Shown here one piece after another: positions 37,269 to 46,231 of a DNA stretch of 64,000 nt. The DNA lies in assembly GCF_017312405.1 (NCBI RefSeq), contig NZ_BLTG01000024.1:1-64000 (forward strand), read 5' to 3'. The position numbers were made by a program, and so were the translations under genes. The notes beneath the pieces were generated by a model. The model was not told where the DNA came from. It did not search any database and worked only from the letters and a program-made list of their open reading frames with translations. Every line of letters starts with the position of its first letter. The stretch's first letter is position 1. The DNA is from Mycobacterium sp. PO1 (lineage in GTDB: Bacteria > Actinomycetota > Actinomycetes > Mycobacteriales > Mycobacteriaceae).

Positions 37269-38056
37269 TCCCGACCCGACTCGTCGTCCGGCTGACGCCT
37301 CCCGACCGGATCGTCGCCGCCGTCCGGCTGACGCCTCCCGACGGAACCCTCGCCGCCGTCCGGCTGACGCCTCCCGACCGGATCGTCGCCGCCGTCCGGC
37401 TGACGCCTCCCGACGGAACCCTCGCCGCCGTCCGGCTGACGCCTCCCGACCGGATCGTCGCCGCCGTCCGGCTGACGCCTCCCGACGGAACCCTCGCCGC
37501 CGTCCGGCTGACGCCTCCCGACGGAATCGAAATCGAATCCGAACAGCGACAACACGACCAGCAGGATCGCGCCGCCCACCACCGACGGGTCGGCCACGTT
37601 GAACACCGGCCACCACCCGATCGACAGGAAGTCCACCACGTGGCCGCGCAGCGGGCCCGGCGACCGGAAGAAGCGGTCTACCAGGTTGCCCATGGCCCCG
37701 CCGAGAATCAGCCCCAGGCCGATCGCCCACCACGGTGACACCAGCCGGCGCCCCATCCAGATGATGCCGAACACGACACCGGTGGCCACCAACGTCAACA
37801 CCCACGTGTAACCGGTCGCCATCGAGAACGCCGCACCGGAATTGCGCACCAACGTCCAGGTCACGGTGTCACCGATGATCGACACCGGCTGACCTGGCGT
37901 CAGCAGCTCGACGGCCAACACCTTCGTGACGATGTCCAGCACGAGTACGACTCCGGCGACGCCGAGCAGAAGGCGCAGCCGGCGCGGCGGCGAGGGATCC
38001 CGAGGCGCCGCGTCACCGGCCGCCGGGTCGGCCGGGCTGGAAGATTCGTCAGTCAC
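37265..38056 (-). CDS. lspA: Lipoprotein signal peptidase with repeat-expanded C-terminus
   Basis: The aspartyl protease that removes lipoprotein signal peptides, with four transmembrane helices (about 28-47, 86-104, 108-126 and 158-176). Catalytic aspartates are Asp127 (GNLVDRFF) and Asp156 (FNVADPS). The start is taken as GTG at 38056; ATGs at 38065 and 38068 are alternatives. After the last helix, residues 179-263 form a charged tail of six 12-residue repeats (VGRRQPDGG plus EGS or DDP alternately) and a seventh partial copy. This roughly halves again the usual length. The tail is predicted to be cytoplasmic. Confidence 0.95.
   Translation of the reverse strand: MTDESSSPADPAAGDAAPRDPSPPRRLRLLLGVAGVVLVLDIVTKVLAVELLTPGQPVSIIGDTVTWTLVRNSGAAFSMATGYTWVLTLVATGVVFGIIWMGRRLVSPWWAIGLGLILGGAMGNLVDRFFRSPGPLRGHVVDFLSIGWWPVFNVADPSVVGGAILLVVLSLFGFDFDSVGRRQPDGGEGSVGRRQPDGGDDPVGRRQPDGGEGSVGRRQPDGGDDPVGRRQPDGGEGSVGRRQPDGGDDPVGRRQPDDESGRE
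37284..37522 (-). repeat. 36-bp tandem coding repeat in the lspA tail
   Basis: Six near-identical 36-bp units alternate in two forms, making a 72-bp higher-order period, with a seventh truncated unit running to the stop. The DNA identity between units of the same form is almost complete, including third codon positions. That points to recent expansion by slippage or unequal crossing-over rather than old protein-level selection. Copy number may differ between strains. Confidence 0.92.
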
Positions 38057-38099
38057 GCCCCCCATCATCGCAAAGCACAGGTGGGGAAGAATCCCACCC

Positions 38100-39035
38100 A
38101 TGGGTCGCCTCCTCGTCCTCGCCACCGGTGGCACGATCTCGACCAGCGCCGATGCTGGTGGGGTCAAGCGTCCCAGCCGGTCCGGCGCAGATCTGACCGA
38201 GGGGCTCGATGTCGAGGTCATCGACCTGATGGCGGTGGACAGCTCGCAGCTGCGCCCCGAGGACTGGGACGTGATGGCCGCAGCGGTACGGCGCGCCTCG
38301 GCGGACGCCGCCATTGACGGCATAGTGATCACCCACGGCACCGACACGATGGAAGAAACCGCGTTGTGGTTGCAACTGGTGCACCCGGGATCGCCACCGG
38401 TGGTGTTGACCGGCGCGCAGCACAGCGCCGACTCCCCCGACGCAGACGGACCGGCGAATCTGCGCGATGCGCTGGCCGTGGCCGCCAGCCCGGCCGCACG
38501 CGACCTGGGTGTGACGGTCTGCTTCGCCGGCACGGTGTTCGCTGCGCTGGGGCTACAGAAGGTCGCCACCGCAGGCTTGCAGGGTTTCACCGGGCGGACG
38601 CTCGGCACGGTCGCCGACCACACCTTCATGGCCGAAGCCGACCGGGCCGACCGTCCCAGCCTCGGTGCACTGTCGGCACGTTCGGCGCCGCGAGTCGACA
38701 TCGTCGCCGTCTATCCGGGAGCCGACGGCGTGGCGCTGGGCGCGTGCGCTGCGGCCGGTGCCCGCGGAATCGTGCTCGAGGCGTTGGGGTCGGGCAACGC
38801 CGGCGCGGCCGTCATCGACGCGGTGGGCAGGCTCACCGCCGACGGTGTCACGGTCGCGGTGTCCACCCGCGTTCCCGCCGGCCGGGTGCATGCCGGGTAC
38901 GGCCCGGGTCGTGATCTGCTCGACGCCGGAGCCGTCGTCGTGCCGACCCTGCGGCCGCCCCAGGCGCGGATACTGCTGATGGGCGCGCTGGCCGCCGGGG
39001 TCTCCGCAGAAGACGCCCTCACCCGCTGGGGGTGA
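38100..39035 (+). CDS. ansA: L-asparaginase
   Basis: A 311-residue type I/II asparaginase hydrolysing asparagine to aspartate and ammonia. The two catalytic-threonine motifs are ATGGTIS (about 8-14) and [11 protein letters not shown] (about 77-87). No signal peptide is visible, so a cytoplasmic location is likely. ATG at 38100 is chosen because the protein begins directly at the first beta strand there. The open frame upstream is antisense to lspA. It converges on dinB1. Confidence 0.93.
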   Translation: MGRLLVLATGGTISTSADAGGVKRPSRSGADLTEGLDVEVIDLMAVDSSQLRPEDWDVMAAAVRRASADAAIDGIVITHGTDTMEETALWLQLVHPGSPPVVLTGAQHSADSPDADGPANLRDALAVAASPAARDLGVTVCFAGTVFAALGLQKVATAGLQGFTGRTLGTVADHTFMAEADRADRPSLGALSARSAPRVDIVAVYPGADGVALGACAAAGARGIVLEALGSGNAGAAVIDAVGRLTADGVTVAVSTRVPAGRVHAGYGPGRDLLDAGAVVVPTLRPPQARILLMGALAAGVSAEDALTRWG

Positions 39036-39076
39036 CAGGCCGGTGACCGGAGCCGGGCGACCGTTCCGTGCTCCCG

Positions 39077-40444
39077 TTACGGCGTGCTCTGGTAGCGCGA
39101 CGTCTCCTCGACGAATTGTGGCCAGTCCAGGCTGTCGACGGGATTGGCCCGCGACAGTGCCGGATCGGTTGCGCTGAACGTCCGTGCGGTGCCCGGGCCG
39201 GTGCTGCGCGTCTCGAATCGCACCGTCGTCACCCCGTGGCCGGCCCCCTGGATCCAGCCATGCCCGTAGTCGGCGTGCACCACGTCGTCGCCGACCCGCC
39301 AGGCCGGAAGCTGGTCGCCCTCGGGCGCCACCGCCGACGACGCGGCGACGCTCGCCGTGTGCTCGGTTGCGGCCAGCTCCAGGTCCGGGAACAGCGACTC
39401 CTGCTGCACGTCCGACAGACCCGAGAAGCCGACCCCCACAAGGCGGATCGGCCCGATCTCGATCGGGTCGAGCAGTAGCCGTCGCGCCATGGCGGTCAGT
39501 GTCGCCACATCGGTGGTGGCGTAGGGCAGCGTGGCCGAGCGGGTGAGGATGCTCATGTCGGACTTGCGGAGTTTCACGGTCACGGTGCGGGCGCCCCGAC
39601 CGTCCTTGAGGAGCCGGCGGTGAGCGTGCTCACCGATCGGCCCGACCGCATCACGGAGTTGGTCCAGCGTGGTCAGGTCCTGCGCAAACGTGGACTCCGC
39701 ACTGATCTGTTTCGCCGGGGCGTTCTCGGCCACCGGACGCTCGTCGATGCCCCGGGCCAACCTGTGCAGCGCCGGGCCGACGGTGGGTCCGAGGATGTTG
39801 GCGACCTCGGTGTCGGACAGCGCCGCGAACCCGCCGATGGTCTCGATGCCGAGGCGGTGCAGCTTCTCCTCGGCCACCGGTCCGATGCCCCACAGTTTGC
39901 GCACCGGCAGGCCGTGCAGCAGAGCCGCCTCCTCATCCCGCGCCACCACGGTGACTCCGTCCGGTTTCGCCAGGCCCGATGCGATCTTGGCGATCTGCTT
40001 GCCAGACCCGGCGCCCACCGAGGCCACCAGGCCGGTGACGGCCGCCACCTCGGCGCGAAGCCGCTGACAGAACTGCTCGACCTGCGCCGGCGAGGCGCCG
40101 GCCAGCGCACCGGGTTCGCCGAACGCCTCGTCGAACGACAGTTGCTCGAGCACGGGCACCGTGGCCCGAACCGTCTCGAACACCCGCCGACTGGCCAGAC
40201 CGTAGACGACGCCGCGAGGCGGCAGCACCACCGCCGCGGCGCCGACCAGGCGCCGCGCCTGGTGCATGGGCATCGCCGACCGGGCGCCGAACACCCGGGC
40301 CTCGTAGCTGGCGCCGGCCACCACCCCACGTCCGCCCAGACCCCCGACCAGTACCGGGCGACCCCTCAACGTGGGACGGGTGAGCTGCTCCACCGACGCG
40401 AAGAACGCGTCCATGTCCAGGTGCAGGACCCATCGCGCGCCCAC
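39077..40444 (-). CDS. dinB1: DNA polymerase IV DinB1
   Basis: A 455-residue Y-family polymerase. Metal-binding residues are Asp10 ([12 protein letters not shown]) and Asp105-Glu106 (LSFDEAF). The little-finger domain follows. A likely beta-clamp-binding peptide, QESLF, is present near residue 360. GTG at 40444 is the start because TACGAT at 40452-40457 lies seven bases upstream, indicating a leaderless transcript. The frame open upstream has no family match. The promoter region of about 30 bp is shared with the S4 gene. Confidence 0.93.
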   Translation of the reverse strand: MGARWVLHLDMDAFFASVEQLTRPTLRGRPVLVGGLGGRGVVAGASYEARVFGARSAMPMHQARRLVGAAAVVLPPRGVVYGLASRRVFETVRATVPVLEQLSFDEAFGEPGALAGASPAQVEQFCQRLRAEVAAVTGLVASVGAGSGKQIAKIASGLAKPDGVTVVARDEEAALLHGLPVRKLWGIGPVAEEKLHRLGIETIGGFAALSDTEVANILGPTVGPALHRLARGIDERPVAENAPAKQISAESTFAQDLTTLDQLRDAVGPIGEHAHRRLLKDGRGARTVTVKLRKSDMSILTRSATLPYATTDVATLTAMARRLLLDPIEIGPIRLVGVGFSGLSDVQQESLFPDLELAATEHTASVAASSAVAPEGDQLPAWRVGDDVVHADYGHGWIQGAGHGVTTVRFETRSTGPGTARTFSATDPALSRANPVDSLDWPQFVEETSRYQSTP

Positions 40445-40475
40445 AGGGCGAATCGTAGGCGCTACCGTTGCGGTC
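40445..40475. promoter_or_regulatory. Back-to-back leaderless promoters of dinB1 and the S4 gene
   Basis: The whole intergenic region is 31 bp. On the minus strand TACGAT is followed by seven bases and the dinB1 GTG. On the plus strand TACCGT at 40463-40468 is followed by seven bases and the S4 GTG. The two hexamers lie five bases apart, so each promoter's -35 region is inside the other gene's promoter or start. No SOS-box palindrome is seen. Confidence 0.6.
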
Positions 40476-40682
40476 GTGTCCGAAGTGCCTATCCGTGACG
40501 AGTCGATCCGGCTGGGCCAGTTCCTCAAACTGGCCAACCTCATCGACAGCGGCGCCGATGCCAAGGCGGTCATCGCCGACGGTCAGGTCAGCGTCAACGG
40601 TGACGTCGAGACCCGCCGCGGGCGTCAGCTCCGCGCCGGCGACGTCGTCGAGTTCGCCGGCCGGACCGCGCGGGTGGGCTGA
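40476..40682 (+). CDS. Small S4-domain RNA-binding protein
   Basis: A 68-residue protein consisting of one S4 fold: [20 protein letters not shown], then [21 protein letters not shown]. This matches YbcJ/RlbA-like single-domain proteins associated with ribosomal RNA. GTG at 40476 follows TACCGT by seven bases. It is divergent from dinB1 and convergent with ileS. The cellular role is unknown. Confidence 0.85.
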   Translation: MSEVPIRDESIRLGQFLKLANLIDSGADAKAVIADGQVSVNGDVETRRGRQLRAGDVVEFAGRTARVG

Positions 40683-40686
40683 TCAC

Positions 40687-40747
40687 CGCGAGCGTGCGCG
40701 TACGGTCGTTCGCACGCCGAAATCACAACCGTGGCTGCACGCTCGCG
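40687..40747. terminator. Large inverted repeat between convergent S4 and ileS genes
   Basis: Eleven-base arms CGCGAGCGTGC (40687-40697) and GCACGCTCGCG (40737-40747) are perfect inverted complements. They flank a 39-bp loop that itself contains GTGCG...CGCAC. The element starts 5 bp after the S4 stop. It can fold in transcripts from either direction, so it is a candidate bidirectional terminator or a dispersed repeat. Confidence 0.5.
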
Positions 40748-40754
40748 CCCCCGG

Positions 40755-40771
40755 CCGCCGCTGCACGGCGG
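40755..40771. terminator. Hairpin just downstream of ileS
   Basis: A six-pair stem CCGCCG-CTGCA-CGGCGG lies 7 bp beyond the ileS stop. There is no U-tract. It is a candidate for 3' end formation or mRNA protection of ileS. Confidence 0.4.
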
Positions 40772-40777
40772 CGAACC

Positions 40778-43700
40778 TCACGCTTTCTGCAGCGCGACCC
40801 GCACCCCGTCGCCGATGTCGGCACCGTCGGCGGTCTCGCCGAATTCGAAGCGGGTGGCGAGGATCTCGTGGGCGATCAGATCCCGGTGGGTCTGGGCCCA
40901 GGCCAACTTGTCGGCCGGTACCGCCATCGTGACGCTGATCCGGTCGGACACATCGAGGCCAGTGGCCTTGCGCAACTCCTGCAGCTCGCGGATGCGGTCC
41001 TTGGCCCACCCCTCGGCTTCCAGCTCGGGGGTGACGTTTCCGTCGAGCACGACCAGCCCTGCTCCGTCGGGCAGTGCCGCGGTGAACTCCGGGTCCGCAG
41101 CGACCAGCCGGGAGCTGAACTCCTCGGGCAACAGCACCGCAGGACCCGCGGTCAGCGTTCCGTCGGCGTTGACCACGCCCTCGCCGGCCTTCACCGCCTT
41201 GATCGCCGCCTGGACGTCCTTGCCGAGGCGGGGACCCGCGACCCGCGCGTTGACCGTGAGCTCGAATCGGCCGTGTGCGGCGATGTCATCGGTGAGTTCG
41301 ACGGCCTTGACGTTGAGCTCGTCGGAGATCAGGTCGGCGAACGCCGCGAGTCGGCCCGGATCGTCGACCGCCACAGTCAGTTTGGGCAGCGGCAAACGAA
41401 CCCGCAGCTTCTTGGCCTTGCGCAGCGACGAACCGGTGGAGGCCACCTCGCGCACCAGGTCCATGTCGGCGACCAGCTGCGGATCGGCAGGCAGCACATC
41501 GGACTGCGGCCAGTCCGACAGGTGAACCGAACGCTCGCCGGTGACTCCCCGCCAGATGACCTCGGTGATCAGCGGCAACAACGGCGCGGCCAGCCTGCTC
41601 GTCACCTCCAGCACCGTGTGCAGGGTGTCGATGGCGTCGGCGTCTTCATCCCAGAACCGTGACCGCGACCGGCGCACGTACCAGTTCGTCAAGGCTTCGG
41701 TGAACTGGCGAAGCTGATCGCACGCCCGCGAGATGTCGCATTCGTCCAGCGCGACGGTCAGGTCATCGCGCAGCACCGCGAGCTTCGCCAGGATGTAGCG
41801 GTCCAGCACGTGAGTCGAGTCGGTGCGCCACGCGCCCTTCTTCGGCGCGTAGAGCGCCAGGAACGTGTAGGCGTTCCACAGGGGCAGCAGCACCTGCCGC
41901 ACCCCTTCGCGGATGCCCTGCTCGGTGACGATCAAATTGCCGCCCCGCAGGATCGGTGAGGCCATCAGGAACCAGCGCATCGCGTCGGAACCGTCCCGGT
42001 CGAACACCTCGGTGACATCGGGGTAGTTGCGCAGGGACTTGCTCATCTTCTGGCCGTCGTTGCCCAGCACGATGCCGTGCGACACACACGTGCGGAACGC
42101 CGGCTTGTCGAACAACGCGGTGGCCAAGATGTGCAAGGTGTAGAACCAGCCACGGGTCTGGCCGATGTACTCGACGATGAAGTCACCGGGGAAGTGGGCC
42201 TCCGCGCCGGCCGCGCCGTCGAACCACTCGCGATTCTCGAAGGGGTAGTGCACCTGCGCATACGGCATCGATCCCGAGTCGAACCACACGTCGAGCACGT
42301 CCTCGATCCGGCGCATCGTCGAGCGGCCGGTCGGGTCGTCCGGATTCGGCCGGGTCAACTCGTCGATGAACGGGCGGTGCAGGTTGTCCGGCCGCACCCC
42401 GAAGTCGCGCTCGAGTTCGTCGAGGCTGCCGTACACGTCGACCCTCGGATACGCCGGATCGTCGGACTTCCACACCGGAATCGGCGTGCCCCAGTAGCGG
42501 TTCCGAGAGATCGACCAGTCCCGGGCGCCGGCCAGCCACTTGCCGAACTGGCCGTCCTTGACGTGCTCCGGGTACCAGGTGATCTGCTGGTTCAGCTCCA
42601 CCATGCGGTCGCGGATCTCGGTGACCTTGATGAACCACGACGACACCGCCCGGTAGATCAGCGGATTGCGGCAGCGCCAGCAGTGCGGGTAGGAGTGCTC
42701 GTAGGTGTCGTGGCGCAGCAGCACCGCGCCGTTGGCCTGCGCAGGTCCGGATCCGGCTTTGAGATCGCGGATGATCTGCGGATTGGCGTCGAACACGTGC
42801 TGCCCGGCGTAGTCGGGCACGCCTGCGTCGAACCGGCCCTTGGCGTCGACGGGCGTGACGGCTGCGATACCGGCGGCCTGCGCAGTGGCCATGTCGTCTT
42901 CGCCGTAGGCCGGGGCGAGGTGCACCAGACCGGTTCCGTCGTCGGTGCTGACGAAGTCGGCCGGCAGCACCTGAAATGCATTGGCCGAGTCCATGAAGTA
43001 TGGGAACGGCGGCACGTAGTGGACGCCGATCAGCTCGGCTCCGGAGAACGTGGCGAGCACCGTCGGCTCCTCGCCGAGCTCGCGGGCATAGGCGGCCACC
43101 CGGGCCTCGGCGAGCACGTAGCGGCGGCCGTCCTTCTCCACGACGACGTAGGTCACCTCGGGGTTGACCGCGACGCCCTGGTTGGAGGGCAGCGTCCACG
43201 GCGTCGTGGTCCACACCAGCAGATGCGCGCCGACCAGTTCGGCTGCTCCCCCGTCGATGCGGAACCCCACCGTCAGCGCCGGATCCTGGCGATTCTGGTA
43301 GACGTCGTCGTCCATCCGCAGTTCGTGGCTGGACAGCGGGGTTTCGTCGTTCCAGCAGTACGGCAGCACCCGGTTGCCCTCGTAGGCCAGACCTTTGTCC
43401 CACAGCTGTTTGAACGCCCAGATCACCGACTCCATGAAGCCGATGTCGAGGGTTTTGTAGTCGTTGTCGAAATCGACCCAGCGTGCCTGGCGGGTGACGT
43501 AGTTGCGCCATTCGCCGGTGTACTTCAACACCGACGCACGGCAGGCATCGTTGAACTTCTCGATGCCCATCTCTTCGATCTGGGCCTTGTCGGTGATGCC
43601 GAGCTGGCGCTGCACCTCGAGTTCAGCGGGCAGGCCGTGGGTGTCCCAGCCGAAGCGACGGTCCACCTTGTAGCCCCGCATGGTGCGGTAACGGGGAACG

Positions 43701-43909
43701 ATGTCCTTGACGTAGCCGGTCAGGAGGTGACCGTAGTGCGGCAGGCCGTTGGCGAACGGTGGGCCGTCGTAGAACACGTACTCCGGGCAGTCGTCCCGAC
43801 GGGCGATGCTCGCCCGGAACGTGTCGTCGCGTTCCCAGTAGTCCAGCACATCGGCTTCCAGCGCCGGGAAACTCGGCGCCCCGGCGGCGGGCTTCGGATA
43901 TCCGGTCAC
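40778..43909 (-). CDS. ileS: Isoleucyl-tRNA synthetase (IleS, type 2-like)
   Basis: A 1043-residue class I synthetase. The HIGH-type motif is HYGH at 58-61 and KMSKS is at 621-625. The CP1 editing domain lies between them, and a long C-terminal anticodon and extension region follows. Stretches such as [17 protein letters not shown] resemble the eukaryotic-like IleRS2 group, which is associated with natural mupirocin tolerance. The start is GTG at 43909, nine bases after AGGAG; there is no in-frame ATG nearby. Expression is expected to be controlled by the T-box leader upstream. Confidence 0.96.
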   Translation of the reverse strand: MTGYPKPAAGAPSFPALEADVLDYWERDDTFRASIARRDDCPEYVFYDGPPFANGLPHYGHLLTGYVKDIVPRYRTMRGYKVDRRFGWDTHGLPAELEVQRQLGITDKAQIEEMGIEKFNDACRASVLKYTGEWRNYVTRQARWVDFDNDYKTLDIGFMESVIWAFKQLWDKGLAYEGNRVLPYCWNDETPLSSHELRMDDDVYQNRQDPALTVGFRIDGGAAELVGAHLLVWTTTPWTLPSNQGVAVNPEVTYVVVEKDGRRYVLAEARVAAYARELGEEPTVLATFSGAELIGVHYVPPFPYFMDSANAFQVLPADFVSTDDGTGLVHLAPAYGEDDMATAQAAGIAAVTPVDAKGRFDAGVPDYAGQHVFDANPQIIRDLKAGSGPAQANGAVLLRHDTYEHSYPHCWRCRNPLIYRAVSSWFIKVTEIRDRMVELNQQITWYPEHVKDGQFGKWLAGARDWSISRNRYWGTPIPVWKSDDPAYPRVDVYGSLDELERDFGVRPDNLHRPFIDELTRPNPDDPTGRSTMRRIEDVLDVWFDSGSMPYAQVHYPFENREWFDGAAGAEAHFPGDFIVEYIGQTRGWFYTLHILATALFDKPAFRTCVSHGIVLGNDGQKMSKSLRNYPDVTEVFDRDGSDAMRWFLMASPILRGGNLIVTEQGIREGVRQVLLPLWNAYTFLALYAPKKGAWRTDSTHVLDRYILAKLAVLRDDLTVALDECDISRACDQLRQFTEALTNWYVRRSRSRFWDEDADAIDTLHTVLEVTSRLAAPLLPLITEVIWRGVTGERSVHLSDWPQSDVLPADPQLVADMDLVREVASTGSSLRKAKKLRVRLPLPKLTVAVDDPGRLAAFADLISDELNVKAVELTDDIAAHGRFELTVNARVAGPRLGKDVQAAIKAVKAGEGVVNADGTLTAGPAVLLPEEFSSRLVAADPEFTAALPDGAGLVVLDGNVTPELEAEGWAKDRIRELQELRKATGLDVSDRISVTMAVPADKLAWAQTHRDLIAHEILATRFEFGETADGADIGDGVRVALQKA

Positions 43910-44149
43910 GTGCGTCGTCTCCTGTGCCTCGGCGTTGTGGACGACGATGTCGTCGTCAAGGCACGGGGACGAACGTCGCGCCGGTGCGCGAGCGCCGCGG
44001 TACCACCCCGCTTGCGCGCACTGTCGCGCGCCGCTCCACTGAAGGCGATGACGGGCCCACCCGTTCGGCTCTACTGGGCCGTGGCCGGTAGCACCGGACA
44101 CGGCTGTTCTTCCGAAGGCTCCCCGGTGATGGCCGGATCGGCGCCGATG
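43910..44149 (-). promoter_or_regulatory. ileS T-box riboswitch
   Basis: Read on the minus strand, the leader contains the canonical T-box sequence GGGTGGTACCGCGG (43995-44008). Upstream is a compact Stem I with an isoleucine specifier ATC at 44128-44130, followed by CCGGGGAGCC. A TAAACT -10 hexamer at 44156-44161 places the transcript start near 44149. After the T-box a GTGCCT...AGGCAC hairpin leads directly to the AGGAG ribosome-binding site. This fits the translational type of actinobacterial ileS T-box, in which uncharged tRNA-Ile frees the start region. Confidence 0.92.
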
Positions 44150-44185
44150 GCGCTCAGTTTAGCGGGCCGGCCCGCTCAACTCACA

Positions 44186-44791
44186 TCACAGCGGCGCAGC
44201 GGCGTCCGAGGTGATCTCGATCAGCGCCAACGGAAATTGCTCGGCCATCTCCTCGACCGAGTACCGGTCGAGACGGCTCGGGTCGTAGCACCACTGGATG
44301 TGCAGGTCGTCAGACTGGCGCGCGACGCGCAGCTCCAACGCCCGCGGACTCTGGCCGGTCGCGCCGGCGCCGGTGACGTCGAGCAGGATCTCGGCGCGCG
44401 CGTCGGGATGGCTGGACGCCGCGATCAGGCTGTTGTGCGCACCCTGCAACATCTCGGTCGGCCCCATCGGCGCACCGGCCGCGCACAGCAGCGACACCCG
44501 CCGGCACAGTCCGGGTTGACCCGCCGCGACGTCGACGACGACAGCCCCGTCGCCGCGGGTCCGTCCGAAGGTCCGGCCGAGGGCGGCCAGCAGGATTTCC
44601 TCGACCGTCACGCCGAGCCATTCCGCCGACGAGTCGAGCTCTGCGGACAGTTCGCTCGACGGTGGGGTGACCACATTCTCGAATTGCCGAGCTTCGCCGT
44701 CTGCCGCGGCGTGATCGACAACAACCAGCGATTCCGGTGCGGAGGCGACGAGAGTGTTTCTGACCTCGTCAGCCATGTACGGAGCGACCAT
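44186..44791 (-). CDS. Stand-alone protein resembling the C-terminal half of an NRPS condensation domain
   Basis: A 201-residue protein. The pattern VTVEEILLAALGRTFGRTRG, VVVDVAAG and a late DPSRLDRYSVEEMAEQFPLALIEI resembles the back half of peptide-synthetase condensation domains. The N-terminal catalytic HHxxxDG half is absent, so acyl-transfer activity is doubtful. ATG at 44791 follows TACGGT by seven bases (leaderless). It is divergent from the HTH gene. It could be a degenerate remnant or a repurposed scaffold; the similarity is judged by eye. Confidence 0.55.
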   Translation of the reverse strand: MVAPYMADEVRNTLVASAPESLVVVDHAAADGEARQFENVVTPPSSELSAELDSSAEWLGVTVEEILLAALGRTFGRTRGDGAVVVDVAAGQPGLCRRVSLLCAAGAPMGPTEMLQGAHNSLIAASSHPDARAEILLDVTGAGATGQSPRALELRVARQSDDLHIQWCYDPSRLDRYSVEEMAEQFPLALIEITSDAAAPL

Positions 44792-44927
44792 GCAGCCAAC
44801 CGTACAGCGAATGTCCCAGATATGGGAGAGTGGTCCCAGAACTGTGACGGCCGTGTCAATTAAGATTGTGTTATCCGTTTGCCGGGTGACTCTCCCCATT
44901 TGCCGGAACGCAGTTTATGGTGGTCAG
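44792..44927. promoter_or_regulatory. Divergent control region with two pairs of direct repeats
   Basis: This 136-bp region is AT-richer than its neighbours. GTCCCAGA occurs at 44813-44820 and 44833-44840 (20-bp period). TTTGCCGG occurs at 44878-44885 and 44899-44906 (21-bp period). Both pairs are spaced by two helical turns. Leaderless-type -10 hexamers flank the region: TACGGT (44799-44804, minus strand) and TATGGT (44916-44921, plus strand). The nearest candidate binder is the HTH protein encoded at 44928. Confidence 0.5.
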
Positions 44928-45311
44928 ATGCCACGGACAGACGAGAACGGTAGACAGCTCAAGGCGCTGCTCGACTACCTCCTCGACGGAGAGATCGACG
45001 CGAAAGACCTCTTCGACGCCTTGGGCATCTCCAGCAGCACGTATTACCGGCGCATCAAAGAGGCCGACTACCCCAGCGCCGAAGAGCTGCGCCTGGTCGC
45101 CGATCGCTTCCAGCTCAACTACCCCGATCTGCAGATCCAGTTCGGCTTGATGAGCAGGCAAGAGGTATGGCAGTACATCGAGTCGACGGCCGCCGTGGAC
45201 GGTCCCGGCCGCGGCATCGACACGGCGGTTCGCGCGCGCACCACCACCGACACACGGCGTCGTCCCAAGCTCTCCGAGCTGACACCGCGGTTCGACGCTC
45301 CCCCCCTGTAG
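44928..45311 (+). CDS. Small helix-turn-helix regulator
   Basis: A 127-residue protein whose first 75 residues form a helix-turn-helix unit. DAKDLFDALGISSSTYYRRI (25-44) is the likely turn and recognition helix, and SAEELRLVADRF follows. The C-terminal 50 residues are basic and probably disordered. I do not recognise a named family. ATG at 44928 follows TATGGT by six bases. It lies 55 bp upstream of the multi-pass membrane gene and is likely to control that gene or the divergent condensation-like gene. Confidence 0.7.
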   Translation: MPRTDENGRQLKALLDYLLDGEIDAKDLFDALGISSSTYYRRIKEADYPSAEELRLVADRFQLNYPDLQIQFGLMSRQEVWQYIESTAAVDGPGRGIDTAVRARTTTDTRRRPKLSELTPRFDAPPL

Positions 45312-45366
45312 GCGTCTGACCACATACACTGTTTGCTGATCAGGCTCAGCTCGAAGGCGACACCCC

Positions 45367-46101
45367 ATGGCTCTGGCAACTCTCATCGCGATCACGTTGA
45401 TGTGCATCGCGTGGAGCCTGTGGATTCGTCGCGTCACCTGGTCCTGCCGGTGGGAGGTCGCGGCCACCCTGAACATCGCCCTGCAGGGGCTGGCGGTGTT
45501 GCTGATGTCGCCGCTGGCGTCGCAGACGCTCGGGCATTGGCTCTACTCGCTGACCGGTAAATGGAACCTCGAGGACTACCTGGGCCACGACGCCTACATC
45601 GTCGCCGCGTCGGCGGTGGTGTACAACACGCTGGGCCGGCTGGAGCAGGACAACGCCATGCACCAGCGCTTCCGGCAGTTCGTCGAACGGCCCGCCACAC
45701 TGTGCATCCCGGTGCTGCTGGCGCTTTTCTGGATGGGCAACGGTGCTGCGATCTACCGGCCCGATTTCTTCGACGTGCCGACGGACTTCTGGCTCAACAT
45801 GTACTGGCTGCTGCTGTGCGGCATGCTGATCTACCTGCTGGGATACGGGGCCCGCGCGCTGCTCATCCTGCGCACCGACCCGCGGTCGCGCCACATCGCC
45901 AACGTCTATCTGTTCGCCTCGGCGATGGGCATCATGGCGTGCGTGGTCCGCATCATCACCGCGTTGGTGCCGACGCTTCAGACCGTGCAGGGCAGCACGC
46001 TGGTGTGGTTCTTCGCCTGCGCCTGCGGCGCCGCGTTCGCGCTGACGTCGGCGCACTCCTGGCGGATCAAGACGAAGTGGTTCACGCGGGCCAACAGCTG
46101 A
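45367..46101 (+). CDS. Seven-helix membrane protein of unknown function
   Basis: A 244-residue protein with about seven hydrophobic segments (near 2-18, 28-50, 74-92, 112-130, 148-168, 180-200 and 208-228) and a short basic C-terminus. A charged loop holds GKWNLEDYLGHD before the third helix, and a ...DNAMHQRF stretch follows it. No transporter or enzyme family is recognised. It follows the HTH gene on the same strand. Aromatic residues at helix ends and conserved-looking Trp, His and Asp in loops suggest a structured membrane domain. Confidence 0.7.
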   Translation: MALATLIAITLMCIAWSLWIRRVTWSCRWEVAATLNIALQGLAVLLMSPLASQTLGHWLYSLTGKWNLEDYLGHDAYIVAASAVVYNTLGRLEQDNAMHQRFRQFVERPATLCIPVLLALFWMGNGAAIYRPDFFDVPTDFWLNMYWLLLCGMLIYLLGYGARALLILRTDPRSRHIANVYLFASAMGIMACVVRIITALVPTLQTVQGSTLVWFFACACGAAFALTSAHSWRIKTKWFTRANS

Positions 46102-46103
46102 GG

Positions 46104-46231
46104 ACCGCCGCGAGCGGCGAATAGAACACCAGCCGCGAGCGGCGAATCAGGCCACCGCCGCGAGCGGCGAATAGAACACCAGCCGCGAGCGGCGAATCAG
46201 GCCCTGGTCGAATCAGGCCCTGGTCGAATCA
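46104..46231 (-). repeat. 25-bp tandem array at the lipL 3' end
   Basis: Two 50-bp copies (46104-46153 and 46154-46203) are identical. Each is made of two 25-bp half-units sharing CCGCGAGCGGCGAAT. Next come a 16-bp unit CTGGTCGAATCAGGCC and a truncated copy ending with the lipL stop codon. On the minus strand each half-unit contains GCCGCTCGCGGC, a four-pair stem with a CTCG loop. The array fills the space between the convergent membrane gene and lipL. Confidence 0.88.

Noticed and set aside
44040..44863. Plus-strand open frame across the ileS leader and the condensation-like gene
   Set aside because: It covers the T-box leader in antisense. The T-box motif and the minus-strand reading explain the sequence better.
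46104..46231. CRISPR or insertion-sequence end
   Set aside because: The units are tandem with no spacers, there is no transposase, and no target-site duplication was found.
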